This document shows, piece after piece, positions 1 through 7,367 of a stretch of DNA of 41,927 nt; the first letter of the stretch is position 1, and the number at the start of each line of letters is the position of its first letter. Below the pieces are notes generated by a model. The model made no database searches. It worked only from the letters and a program-made list of their open reading frames with translations, and was not told the origin of the DNA. Both the position numbers and the translations under genes were made by a program. The DNA lies in the NCBI GenBank assembly GCA_903842595.1, contig CAIMMO010000255.1, positions 1 to 41,927 on the forward strand. Reading direction: 5' to 3'. The stretch comes from an uncultured Alphaproteobacteria bacterium (GTDB lineage: Bacteria > Pseudomonadota > Alphaproteobacteria > Caulobacterales > Hyphomonadaceae).

Positions 1-60
1 CATCAATTGCCCCTGCAGCGACCTCGCCAATGCAGGATCTTCCCCAACGTCCATCGTCAT
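1..60 (-). CDS. 5' end of an unidentified gene inside the IS21-like element (partial)
   Basis: A minus-strand ATG at 60 is preceded by GCGAGGAGG with a short spacer, a strong Shine-Dalgarno match. Twenty codons remain open up to the window edge, beginning MTMDVGEDPALARS. The piece is too short to identify. Its place just inside the repeat-bearing end suggests the first gene of the element (an istA-like transposase would be expected), but the visible residues do not resemble a known IstA N-terminus. Confidence 0.4.
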   Translation of the reverse strand, partial: MTMDVGEDPALARSLQGQLM

Positions 61-235
61 CCAAACCTCCTCGCGTCCAATCGCCGAGGGGGTCAATTCC
101 TCAGTTCGCTAGGGGGTCAATTTCTCACTTCGCCTGACAGCTCCGCGACGCCGCAGCCGATGCGCTCCATTCCGAGCGTCAGGCGGGGTCCCTATTGGAC
201 GCCTATACGGGGTCCCGTTCCGGTGCCGTTTGACA
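1..235 (-). mobile_element. End of an IS21-like insertion sequence (partial)
   Basis: Four copies of GGGGTC lie at 89, 113, 185 and 209, so the spacings are 24, 72 and 24 bases, all multiples of 24. The copy at 185 extends to GGGGTCCCTATTGGACGCC. Read on the minus strand, the unit ends outward at TGTCAAACGG, with its TG at 235. Iterated internal repeats near a 5'-TG...CA-3' end are known for IS21-family elements, where they bind the transposase. A minus-strand reading frame with a good ribosome binding site begins inside, about 175 bases from the end, which fits an element whose body extends left out of the window. Family assignment is an inference from the repeat layout; no transposase domain is visible here. 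Confidence 0.5.
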
Positions 236-662
236 ATGAAGACCGGAGCTCGGTAGGAAGCCTTCCGCGCAGGGTCTCCGTCAGATGTAACTGACCGATG
301 GTGCCAGAATTCTCAGCGTCCTCATTCCTATCAGGCATCGCCGCATTCGGCATGTCGTAGGCAGGTGTCGCGCATTGCGTCGTCGGTCATCAGCTTCGAT
401 CCTCAGTTGGGGTTACGTCTCGCAACGCCGCCGTGCCGGGGGGCTCCGATGACCACTCCTCCCGCCTGCCGCGCCCCGGGCGCGCGTTGACCCTTGCGGT
501 CCGCGCGCCCGAAGCGCTCCGTCAGTGAATGTACTCCACGTCGGTGGACGCTGCCATTGCGGTAGCTGCGACCGCACCATCAGATTCGGCGCTCCGGCAG
601 ACCACGCGAGGTTTCAAGCCGCTGGGAGTGTGTTACGAGCAACGCTCGAGCGGGGCGTAGAT
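236..662. other. Intergenic stretch with no recognised gene
   Basis: I see no convincing gene, RNA or promoter here. A plus-strand frame is open from 525 into the next gene, but its first 46 codons lack a ribosome binding site and lie ahead of a clear signal peptide start at 663, so I treat them as non-coding. Confidence 0.5.
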
Positions 663-1118
663 ATGTGGTTCAGAGTTTTTCTCGCATGCGCAGTCGTAAC
701 GCTGCCGATTGCATTCGTTGCTACTCACGTTGCACGCGCGCAGACTGCGCCAGCGACGACTACATCGTTTGAGCTGCAGATCGATGAAGTCTATAACAAG
801 CGCCGTGGCGGAGAGGTCGAGTTCTCGATCGTTTTCCGTGATCCACTGACACGCGAGTACAATCCGACGCTTGAGGTGATTGAAGGCGAACGCGTGACGA
901 TCAAGCTGGTCAACCGTACGCATAGCCCGCGCTCGTTCGCCATCATGGGCGTAAAGGGGGCTGACACGCCGCCGGTGGCCGCAGGCGCCAGGACGACGCT
1001 GCAGTTTCAGGCCCCCGCGCGCGGCGCCTACATTTATCACGACCCTGGGCGCTCAAGCCTTGCCGACGCCCGTACCTTGTTTGGGGACTTCATCGTATCG
1101 CCAAGGCCTGGCCACTGA
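663..1118 (+). CDS. Exported cupredoxin-like protein lacking a copper-binding cysteine
   Basis: A 151-residue protein. The start at 663 is chosen because it opens a typical signal peptide (MWFRVFLACAVVTLPIAFVA, then a likely cleavage after ARA near residue 27); upstream in-frame codons look non-coding. The mature part resembles small cupredoxin folds, with a beta-rich core and the text VIEGERVTIKLVNRTHSPRS followed near the C-terminus by GAYIYHDPGRSS. In copper-binding relatives the second motif normally reads like YHCPVH, with Cys, His and Met ligands. Here the Cys position is Asp and no cysteine remains after the signal peptide, so a type 1 copper site is unlikely. It stands alone between the IS end and the next gene. 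It may be a periplasmic binding or structural protein; its function is unknown. Confidence 0.6.
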   Translation: MWFRVFLACAVVTLPIAFVATHVARAQTAPATTTSFELQIDEVYNKRRGGEVEFSIVFRDPLTREYNPTLEVIEGERVTIKLVNRTHSPRSFAIMGVKGADTPPVAAGARTTLQFQAPARGAYIYHDPGRSSLADARTLFGDFIVSPRPGH

Positions 1119-1294
1119 GCAGTCGGCGCCGGGGACTCTCAGCGATGATCCGCGCCGGAGTTGCTGGCCCGCTCGCTGATAGAAGATGTATCTGGCAGCG
1201 GCGTTGCTTCCCTGGAAAAGTGGGGTCACCCGTGTTGCACCTTTGTTGCAGTGTGTAGGCTGCATTCGAGTTGATCGTCAGCAGAGGCCAGCAG

Positions 1295-1723
1295 ATGTCG
1301 CATATCCCTCAATTACTGGGCCTGATAGGCGCCTGGAAGGCCAAGGACATCGATGGCGTGTTGTCGTTCATGCACGACGACATCGTCTGGCACTTTGCAG
1401 CGGTCATCGCGCCCCCCCTCAAGGGCAAGGTCAAGGCACGGAAACTCCTTGAAGCGATGGCGCTGGAGGTGCGTGATGTGACGTGGCGCATCTTTGACTT
1501 TGCCGAGAAGGGAGAGCGGCTCTTTGTTGAAGGTGTCGATGAGTATGTGTCGATCGCTGGCCACCTCGTCTCGGCACCCTATGCGGGGGTTGTCGAGTTC
1601 CGCGACGGGAAGATCATTGGCCTGCGGGAATACTTCGACATGGCGTCCGTGAATGCACTCAAGTCAGGTGAGTCCATGAAGGAACACGTACGGGCCATGA
1701 TCGCGCGTGAGGCTGTCAGCTAG
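1295..1723 (+). CDS. NTF2-like / SnoaL-like family protein
   Basis: A 142-residue protein of the cone-shaped NTF2-like fold. The N-terminal helices carry LIGAWKAKDIDGVLSFMHDDIVWHFA, a common opening of SnoaL and limonene-epoxide-hydrolase-like proteins. The C-terminal strand pair reads VVEFRDGKIIGLREYFD. Such proteins act as small isomerases, hydrolases or ligand binders, so the reaction cannot be named. I prefer the ATG at 1295 because GAGG lies 7 bases upstream; a TTG eight codons earlier is the alternative. The stop codon shares the CTAG palindrome with the stop of the convergent flavoprotein gene on the other strand. The nearby catabolic genes make a role in lipid or terpenoid turnover plausible but unproven. 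Confidence 0.65.
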   Translation: MSHIPQLLGLIGAWKAKDIDGVLSFMHDDIVWHFAAVIAPPLKGKVKARKLLEAMALEVRDVTWRIFDFAEKGERLFVEGVDEYVSIAGHLVSAPYAGVVEFRDGKIIGLREYFDMASVNALKSGESMKEHVRAMIAREAVS

Positions 1724-2868
1724 AGCTCTGCCGAAGGGACCGGAACGCCAAGCAACGCGCGTCCTGTCAGCTCATAAGTTGCAGGCGCAATCATGATATG
1801 AGCGGTCATCGCCTGGGCGTCGGCGAGACGGCGGTTCAGCGAATCCGCTGTGAACACGCCCGCGCCGCCTCCAAGATCCTGCACGGTTCTCACGACTTCG
1901 GCCGCGGTGCGGGTCATGTGCGTCGCCGCCAGCCTGAGAGTGGCGCGTTGCTTCAGTGAAATGGTGGTAGAGCCCTGTGCCTGCGCCCACGCCGCGTCGA
2001 TCTCTGCAAGCAGGAATGCGCGCGCCGCCTTCAACCGTGCGGTGGCGTCTCCATAGGCCGACTGAACTGTGCCGCGATCGCTTAGTGTTCGGCCGTTTGG
2101 TGTGCGCTTGGCAGAGGCAAGGGAGGCGAACTCCCGAAGCGCCGCAGTGGCGTTGCCGCTGGCCGCCGCAGCGATGCCGATTGCGAGAAGGCCAAAGATC
2201 GGAAAAGCGTACAGTGGGCTCTTGATCCTGGGCCTGTCCGTAATGAGGGAAACGGAGCGGGATCGCGGCACGATCACCTCGCGGACCGCCATGTCGCCGC
2301 TGCCAGTGCCACGAAGTCCAGAGGTGTGCCAGGTGTCGATGAATGTCACGTCGCTTGTCGGGAACAGCATCATCCGATGATCGGGGATCCTGTCCGTGAG
2401 CATGCGTGGCGAGCCATTCTCATGGACAACACAGCCGCCGCACAGCCATGTCGCATTCTGCCCGCCGCTGTTCCACTTCCATTGCCCCGACACGCGGTAT
2501 GAATCGCCCTCGAGCGTCGCATGGCCCGTAGGCGCGTAGACGCCTGCGAAAATCAAGTCCGGGTCGGGGAAGATCGAAGCTGCGATATCTGGATCCAGAT
2601 AGGCGCCGAACGCGCCGGTGGTGGCGCTGATGGTCACGCACCATGCAGCGGAAGCGTCCGCTTCAGCCAGAGCCTCAATTGTCTCAACGACGACGCGTGG
2701 CTCGGCTTCAAGGCCGCCGTGCTCACGCGGCATGCAGAGGCGATAGAACTGCGCTTCGCGAAAGCTGGTGGCCAACGAATCTGGAAGGCGGCGCAGGCTG
2801 TCCATCTCCGGGCGTGCGGCGATGATTCTTGTTTCCAGTGCGCGAGCCTGCGAGACGAGGTTGCTCAT
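1720..2868 (-). CDS. Acyl-CoA dehydrogenase-fold flavoprotein of the HsaA/DszC-like (type 2) group
   Basis: A 382-residue protein with the acyl-CoA dehydrogenase fold. The middle stretch GDSYRVSGQWKWNSGGQNATW and the following beta domain resemble the group that includes flavin-dependent monooxygenases (HsaA, DszC, HpaB-like) as well as true dehydrogenases. The C-terminal helical domain carries RTVQDLGGGAGVF. The start at 2868 overlaps the stop of the upstream dehydrogenase by four bases (ATGA), indicating translational coupling; an open frame extends further upstream but only as a shadow of that gene. It is the last gene of the MDR-crotonase-dehydrogenase operon. A monooxygenase role would need a flavin reductase partner, and none is visible in the window. 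Whether it oxidises acyl-CoA or hydroxylates is left open. Confidence 0.75.
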   Translation of the reverse strand: MSNLVSQARALETRIIAARPEMDSLRRLPDSLATSFREAQFYRLCMPREHGGLEAEPRVVVETIEALAEADASAAWCVTISATTGAFGAYLDPDIAASIFPDPDLIFAGVYAPTGHATLEGDSYRVSGQWKWNSGGQNATWLCGGCVVHENGSPRMLTDRIPDHRMMLFPTSDVTFIDTWHTSGLRGTGSGDMAVREVIVPRSRSVSLITDRPRIKSPLYAFPIFGLLAIGIAAAASGNATAALREFASLASAKRTPNGRTLSDRGTVQSAYGDATARLKAARAFLLAEIDAAWAQAQGSTTISLKQRATLRLAATHMTRTAAEVVRTVQDLGGGAGVFTADSLNRRLADAQAMTAHIMIAPATYELTGRALLGVPVPSAEL

Positions 2869-4034
2869 CCCTTGAGCCTCCAGAGCCCAGCGAGATTGTT
2901 GCGCTGCATGTCCGATGAGCCTCCGACGATCGGCATGCCGAGCAGGTCGCGCACATTGCGGTCGATGTCGTATGCATCGGACAGGGCGTAAGCGCCCATC
3001 ACCTGCTGGCAGGCGAGGGCGATTTCGACGCCTGTGTCGGCGATGAACAGTTTCGCCATCGACGTTTCGACGCCGCACGGCTTGCCGTCATTCGCAAGAT
3101 GGGCGGCGTGATAGAGCATGTGCCGGCACGCTTCGAGTTTCGTTCGCGCCGTGACGAGGCGATGCGCAACGACTTGGTGCCCTGCAATGGCCTTTCCAAA
3201 CTGAACCCGCTCCTGCGCGTATGTCCATGCTTCGTCCAGCGCGGCCTGCGCGAACCCGAACGTGCACGCGGCCACCTCAAGCTTCTCGACATCAAGCGCC
3301 CGGCCGGCGAGCATGCTCCATGCCTTGTTCAGGTTGTTGGGGCCGCCGACAATCGCATCGAGGGGTACGCGAACATCGTCGAAATGAACGTCGCTGGAGG
3401 CTGTGTAGCGCAGGTTCACATGTTCGATCGGCGTCGTGGAGACGCCCTTTGCCTTGCCAGGGATCAGCACGAAGGTCAGGGCCTCGCGACGCGGGGCTTC
3501 AGACGCCGTGTTGATCAGGCAATAGATGTAGTCCGCCCAGTCCGCGCCGGTGCACCAGCGCTTGGCGCCGTTGATGACCAGCGAGTCTCCTTCGATGCGG
3601 CCGCGGGTCTTCACGCTGGAAAGGTCGCCGCCAACATCTGGTTCGGAGAGTCCATAGGCAAAGAGCAACTCGCCGTGTGCCAATTTCGGAAGCAATGTGT
3701 CCTTCTGCGCAGGCGAACCGTTCTCCGATATGTTCATGCCGCCATAAAAGGCGCAGTGGATGAAGGGACCGGCAAGGAATGGGCCGGCGCGCGCAAGCTC
3801 TTCAATCACTGCTACGGCGGCCACGATGTCCTGACCAAGCCCGCCATACTCCTCAGCAATGGTCAGGCCGCAGATGCCCATGTCGCAGAGCTCGCGAAAG
3901 AGGTCGCGCGGCCAGTCATGCGCCTTGTCCCACGCGCGGCGCTTCTCGCGCGGCGCCTTCTCGGCGACAAAGCGGCGGAGCTGGTTACGAAGGGTCGTGA
4001 CATGGTCGGGTTCGGGAAGCGTGTTTGTGATCAT
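2865..4034 (-). CDS. Acyl-CoA dehydrogenase
   Basis: About 389 residues with all three acyl-CoA dehydrogenase domains: N-terminal helices with EEYGGLGQD near residue 62, the beta domain with YGLSEPDVGGDL and RWCTGADWADY, and the C-terminal helical domain with ERVQFGKAIAGHQ. The usual Glu of medium-chain enzymes near the C-terminus is absent (the motif reads VGGSSDMQ). A Glu is present in LDVEKLEVA near residue 250, the place used by isovaleryl-CoA-type enzymes, so catalysis is likely intact with the base on helix G. The ATG at 4034 shares one base with the TGA of the crotonase gene; an in-frame GTG at 4037 is an alternative. It probably oxidises a branched or bulky acyl-CoA in a FAD-dependent step. 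Confidence 0.85.
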   Translation of the reverse strand: MITNTLPEPDHVTTLRNQLRRFVAEKAPREKRRAWDKAHDWPRDLFRELCDMGICGLTIAEEYGGLGQDIVAAVAVIEELARAGPFLAGPFIHCAFYGGMNISENGSPAQKDTLLPKLAHGELLFAYGLSEPDVGGDLSSVKTRGRIEGDSLVINGAKRWCTGADWADYIYCLINTASEAPRREALTFVLIPGKAKGVSTTPIEHVNLRYTASSDVHFDDVRVPLDAIVGGPNNLNKAWSMLAGRALDVEKLEVAACTFGFAQAALDEAWTYAQERVQFGKAIAGHQVVAHRLVTARTKLEACRHMLYHAAHLANDGKPCGVETSMAKLFIADTGVEIALACQQVMGAYALSDAYDIDRNVRDLLGMPIVGGSSDMQRNNLAGLWRLKG

Positions 4035-4834
4035 CACTCACCGGTCAGGTTGGGCGGCCGCTTTTCGACAAAGGCTGCGACTGCTTCGCGGCGGTCGGCC
4101 AGCGAGTTGGACAGAAGTTCGTAAGCCATGGCCGCGTCGAGCAATTGGGCCGCCAGTGCGCGAAGCGGGATGTTTGCGGTTGTCTTTGTCCAGCGCACGG
4201 CCCATTTGGGGTTGGCGAGGATCCTGTCTGCAACTTCTGCCACCTTGTTGTCGAGTTGCTCGTGCGCGACCACGTGATTGATCAGGCCGAGGTGCAGGGC
4301 GCGTTCAGCTGTCAGCATTTCCCCGGTCATGAGCAGTTCCTTGGCCCGGGCAAAGCCGATCAGCTGCGGCCAGATGATGGCGCCGCCATCTCCGGCGACG
4401 AGCCCAACCTTGACGTGCGGGTCGCCGACGACCGCCTTTTCGGATGCGATGATGACATCGCACATCAGCGCGATCGTCGCGCCCAGTCCGGCCGCGGCGC
4501 CGTTGAGCCTGCACAGAATCGGCTTTTCGAGGTCCAGCAAGGACGTGATGATGCGCTTTGCTTCAGGACCCAGTGCACGGAATGACGCCGGGTTCTCGAT
4601 GTGGGTCTTGAACCAGGCCGTGTCGCCCCCGGCGCAGAATGCGCGCCCCGCGCCAGTCAGTACGATAAGGTCGCTTGTGGTGTCATCCTGGGCGTCCAGA
4701 AAGATGCGTGACAACTCGTGATGCATTTCGCCATCCACAGCGTTGACCGGATTGGGCGCTGTCAGCGTCAATGTCAGAATGCAGTCGCTTCGTGTTGCGA
4801 CGATGCGTTCGTAGCGGGAGAAGTCAGGCGCCAT
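4034..4834 (-). CDS. Enoyl-CoA hydratase/isomerase family protein (crotonase)
   Basis: A 266-residue crotonase-fold protein. The oxyanion-hole segments are present (AFCAGGDTAW near residues 66-74 and GAAAGLGATIAL near 112-122). Of the two acidic residues of classical hydratases, Glu132 in IIASEKAVVGD is kept. The second position reads GDPHVKVGLVAGDGG, with His in place of Glu and a nearby Asp, as in a crotonase subgroup whose exact reaction varies. It sits 15 bases downstream of the MDR gene and overlaps the dehydrogenase start, inside one minus-strand operon. Hydration of the enoyl-CoA made by the neighbouring dehydrogenase is the natural guess; isomerase or hydrolase activity is possible. 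Confidence 0.85.
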   Translation of the reverse strand: MAPDFSRYERIVATRSDCILTLTLTAPNPVNAVDGEMHHELSRIFLDAQDDTTSDLIVLTGAGRAFCAGGDTAWFKTHIENPASFRALGPEAKRIITSLLDLEKPILCRLNGAAAGLGATIALMCDVIIASEKAVVGDPHVKVGLVAGDGGAIIWPQLIGFARAKELLMTGEMLTAERALHLGLINHVVAHEQLDNKVAEVADRILANPKWAVRWTKTTANIPLRALAAQLLDAAMAYELLSNSLADRREAVAAFVEKRPPNLTGE

Positions 4835-4849
4835 GGTGTAAGTCCGTCC

Positions 4850-5887
4850 TCAACCTGTTTCCCCGCCAATCTCGATGATACGCCGCCCGAAGCTATCGCT
4901 GGCAAACAGATCGATGAAGGCCTGCGGAGCCGATCCAAGTCCCTTGTAGCGATGTTCGCGCACCTTGACCTCACCGCGCTCGATCATGTCGCCCAGCTCC
5001 TCCTGCGCCGCCGGGAAGCCCTTGAGATCGTCGAATACGACAAGCCCCTCCATTCGCAACCTGCTTGCAATGAAATAGCGCGTATTGGTGATGCCTGGGA
5101 CATCGGCGGCGGCCGCGTTGTAGTCAGCCAGCTGGCCAGAGATGACGATGCGGCCTCCCGGCCGCAGGAGAGGTATGACGCTGTCGATCATCGCATTGCC
5201 GACATTGTCGAAGAGGACATCATAGCCATCGGGGCTCGCCGCCTTCAGGTCGGCGATGAGATCGGTCGTTGTCTTGTAGTCTACGATCACATCTAGCCTA
5301 GCCTCATCGCGCAGCCATGCGGCCTTGTCTGCGCCGCTCGCTGTGCCCACCACGCGAGACGCGCCAAGGCTTCGCGCGATCTGCGCAGCAGTCGCGCCCA
5401 CGGGTCCAGCCGCAGACGTGACCAGAACCCGATCTCCCGGCTTCATGGCGGCAACACGCTTCAGGCCGAACCATGCTGTCATTCCGGGGACGCCAAGCAC
5501 GCCGATCCAGTATGAGAGCGGGAGGCGCTTGTGAGGAATCTTCTGGATGTAGCCGCGGCCCGGGAAGATCGCGTGCTCAGCCCAGCCGCCGCCGCTTGCG
5601 ACGATATCGCCGATAACGAAACGGGGATTGGCGCTCTCGATGACCTCGCCAACGGCAAACCCATCGATCGGGTCGCCAATCCGCAGAGGTGGCGCGTAGC
5701 TGGCGCCAGAAGAAAGACGCGAGCGTGTTCCTGGGTCAGCCGAGCAGCAGAGCGTTCGCGTCAGGACATGTCCTTCCAGGAGAGGCGGTAGCGCAACTTC
5801 CTCGACGCGAAATGTTGCTTGCGTTGGCCTGCCGACGGCCTGGGCGGCGAGGACAACACGACGTGAAGTGCTTGGACGTTGTGTCAT
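4850..5887 (-). CDS. NAD(P)H-dependent oxidoreductase, zinc-free MDR family (CurA/leukotriene B4 dehydrogenase-like)
   Basis: A 345-residue medium-chain dehydrogenase/reductase without zinc ligands. The N-terminal GroES-like domain contains LCCSADPGTRSRL and the path FAVGEVIES. The Rossmann domain carries TSAAGPVGATAAQIARSLGA followed by a KAAWLRDE stretch and YDVLFDNVGN, typical of prostaglandin reductase and curcumin reductase relatives that reduce or saturate alpha,beta-unsaturated ketones. The start at 5887 (MTQRPS) matches the normal family length; the longer open frame upstream would add 23 unlikely residues. It is the first gene of a four-gene minus-strand operon with a crotonase and two acyl-CoA-dehydrogenase-fold proteins. 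Its promoter should lie in the gap upstream of 5887. Confidence 0.85.
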   Translation of the reverse strand: MTQRPSTSRRVVLAAQAVGRPTQATFRVEEVALPPLLEGHVLTRTLCCSADPGTRSRLSSGASYAPPLRIGDPIDGFAVGEVIESANPRFVIGDIVASGGGWAEHAIFPGRGYIQKIPHKRLPLSYWIGVLGVPGMTAWFGLKRVAAMKPGDRVLVTSAAGPVGATAAQIARSLGASRVVGTASGADKAAWLRDEARLDVIVDYKTTTDLIADLKAASPDGYDVLFDNVGNAMIDSVIPLLRPGGRIVISGQLADYNAAAADVPGITNTRYFIASRLRMEGLVVFDDLKGFPAAQEELGDMIERGEVKVREHRYKGLGSAPQAFIDLFASDSFGRRIIEIGGETG

Positions 5888-6359
5888 GCTTAGTCTCTGT
5901 CCTTGCCTCGAGAAGTTTGAGTAACCAGGCTGAACTCTCGTTGCTGCGAAGTCCACCCGCCGCGAAGCGCAGGCTGCCTTCTGCCCAGTCCTTCACATCG
6001 TAAGCCAGGGTAACACATGGGATGCCAGATCGTGAACCGGCGTTCGATTCTGCCGAGGGGTTTTCACGGCCGCATGCTCGCTGCCTGCGGCGATCAGTGT
6101 TCGGCCTCGAACGACCCTGCCGACGGTCATGCGACCACGAACGAGCCGCGGCCGGCGTCAAACGCATAGAAGAACGCGGCGTTGTCACGTTGAGTCCGAA
6201 TACTGATCAAACGCGTCTTGGATTTGGCTTGCGGTGGCCGATTTCGTGCCGACTTGTGACTTCGCGACCAAACGGCGCTCGGCTCAAGATAACTCCAGCT
6301 TACCCAAATTTACAGTACCGACCTGACAGCTCCTCGCAACTGTCGGGTTGGGTTCTTGC
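5888..6359. other. Intergenic stretch of about 470 bases with no recognised gene
   Basis: This lies between the MDR operon start and the HupE stop. Short open frames occur on both strands but have no ribosome binding sites or recognisable protein text. It should hold the promoter of the MDR operon, though I could not pick convincing -35/-10 boxes. Near the HupE end, CCTGACAG at 6322 can pair with CTGTCGGG at 6341, with one G-T pair. Confidence 0.4.
6322..6334 (+). repeat. 13-base repeat CCTGACAGCTCCT, inverted relative to 10344-10356
   Basis: The same 13 bases occur inverted at 10344-10356, so the pair brackets the DUF3604-parvulin-HupE operon. The first 12 bases also occur at 133-144. A repeat of this length can arise by chance in a window of this size. 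Confidence 0.3.
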
Positions 6360-7367
6360 TCATGCTGCAGATGCAGCCACCCATGCGGCTGCGACTCGCT
6401 GGATCAACCAGAACGCGCCAGCGGTTCCGATCAGATAACCTGCCGCAGTTGTCAGTTGCGGGCCAAGCGGCACCTCGCACTTTCGCATCCAGATCACCGG
6501 TAGCAGCAGCGCCGCCACGACCATCAGCTGACCGGCTTCCACCCCGACATTGAAAAGCAGCAAAGCTGGAATGCGCGCATCCTGGGGCAGGCCGATTTCG
6601 CTCAATGCTCCGGCAAAACCAAATCCGTGCAGTAGGCCAAAACCAAACGCCACCGCCCACGGCCACTGGCTCGTGAGTCCGCCATGTCCACGCGCATGGC
6701 GCACGATCTCGACACCGATCGCGACGATTGACAAGGCCACCACGGCTTCGACCGGCGCTGACGGGAGGCCGGCGACGCCCAGCGCGGCAACGCCTAGCGT
6801 GATCGAATGAGCGATGGTAAACGCGGTAAGCGCCTTGATCAGGCGCCATACGCCGCTCACCAGAACGATCAGTCCGGTGACGAAAAGAAGATGGTCCCAT
6901 CCTGAGAGGATGTGCTCCACGCCGAGCAGGAAATAGCGCGGCACGGCAGGTGGCGCACCCTTGCCCACTGTCACCGCTGGCGTGTCAGGTCGCGCGATCG
7001 CAGAGGTGACGGTTCCGTCGATGAATGCGGCGCGCACGAACACCGATGTAATCGTGGTCTCCAGTCCTTCGATGCGCAGCTCGCGACCGTTGATCGGTTC
7101 GACGCAGGTCTCGGCCCATCGTTCGATCACCGCCGCGCCTGTGCGAGAAAGCTGGCTATTGCCCTGCCGTGAGCATCCGTCCGGAAGCACGGGCCGCAGC
7201 GCCAACTTGACCTCATTGGAAATCGGCATCTTCCAGGTCACAGCGTAGCGCGCCAAGTCCTCGTCCACGCGGATCTCTTCGACATCAAGATAGCCCGGCC
7301 GTACCTCGTGGGCCCAGGCGGGCATTGCTGTGAGGAAGGCCAGGACTGCTGGGACGGCCCACTTCAT
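6360..7367 (-). CDS. HupE/UreJ family membrane protein
   Basis: A 335-residue protein with a signal peptide (MKWAVPAVLAFLTAMPAWA), then a roughly 120-residue extracytoplasmic domain, then about six membrane segments from residue 140 on. The membrane part has the family hallmarks: GVEHILSGWDHLLFVTGL, FTIAHSITLGVAALG, GFGLLHGFGFAGAL and LLFNVGVEAGQL. Histidine and acidic residues within these helices match those of HupE/UreJ proteins, some of which move nickel or cobalt; the long N-terminal domain marks the HupE/UreJ_2 branch, whose substrate is unknown. Its ATG overlaps the stop of the parvulin gene by four bases, so it is coupled to the parvulin and DUF3604 genes. Metal transport is a family-level guess. 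Confidence 0.85.
   Translation of the reverse strand: MKWAVPAVLAFLTAMPAWAHEVRPGYLDVEEIRVDEDLARYAVTWKMPISNEVKLALRPVLPDGCSRQGNSQLSRTGAAVIERWAETCVEPINGRELRIEGLETTITSVFVRAAFIDGTVTSAIARPDTPAVTVGKGAPPAVPRYFLLGVEHILSGWDHLLFVTGLIVLVSGVWRLIKALTAFTIAHSITLGVAALGVAGLPSAPVEAVVALSIVAIGVEIVRHARGHGGLTSQWPWAVAFGFGLLHGFGFAGALSEIGLPQDARIPALLLFNVGVEAGQLMVVAALLLPVIWMRKCEVPLGPQLTTAAGYLIGTAGAFWLIQRVAAAWVAASAA

Noticed and set aside
525-662. N-terminal extension of the cupredoxin-like gene containing GGRCHCGSC, like a GFA-family opening
   Set aside because: It lacks a ribosome binding site, precedes a clear signal peptide, and shows no further GFA motifs; chance is more likely.
3099-4124. 341-codon plus-strand frame
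   Set aside because: It is antisense to a well-supported acyl-CoA dehydrogenase and has no recognisable protein text; a high-GC shadow frame.
6022-6438. 138-codon plus-strand frame between MDR and HupE genes
   Set aside because: It runs into the HupE gene on the opposite strand and shows no domain or start signal.
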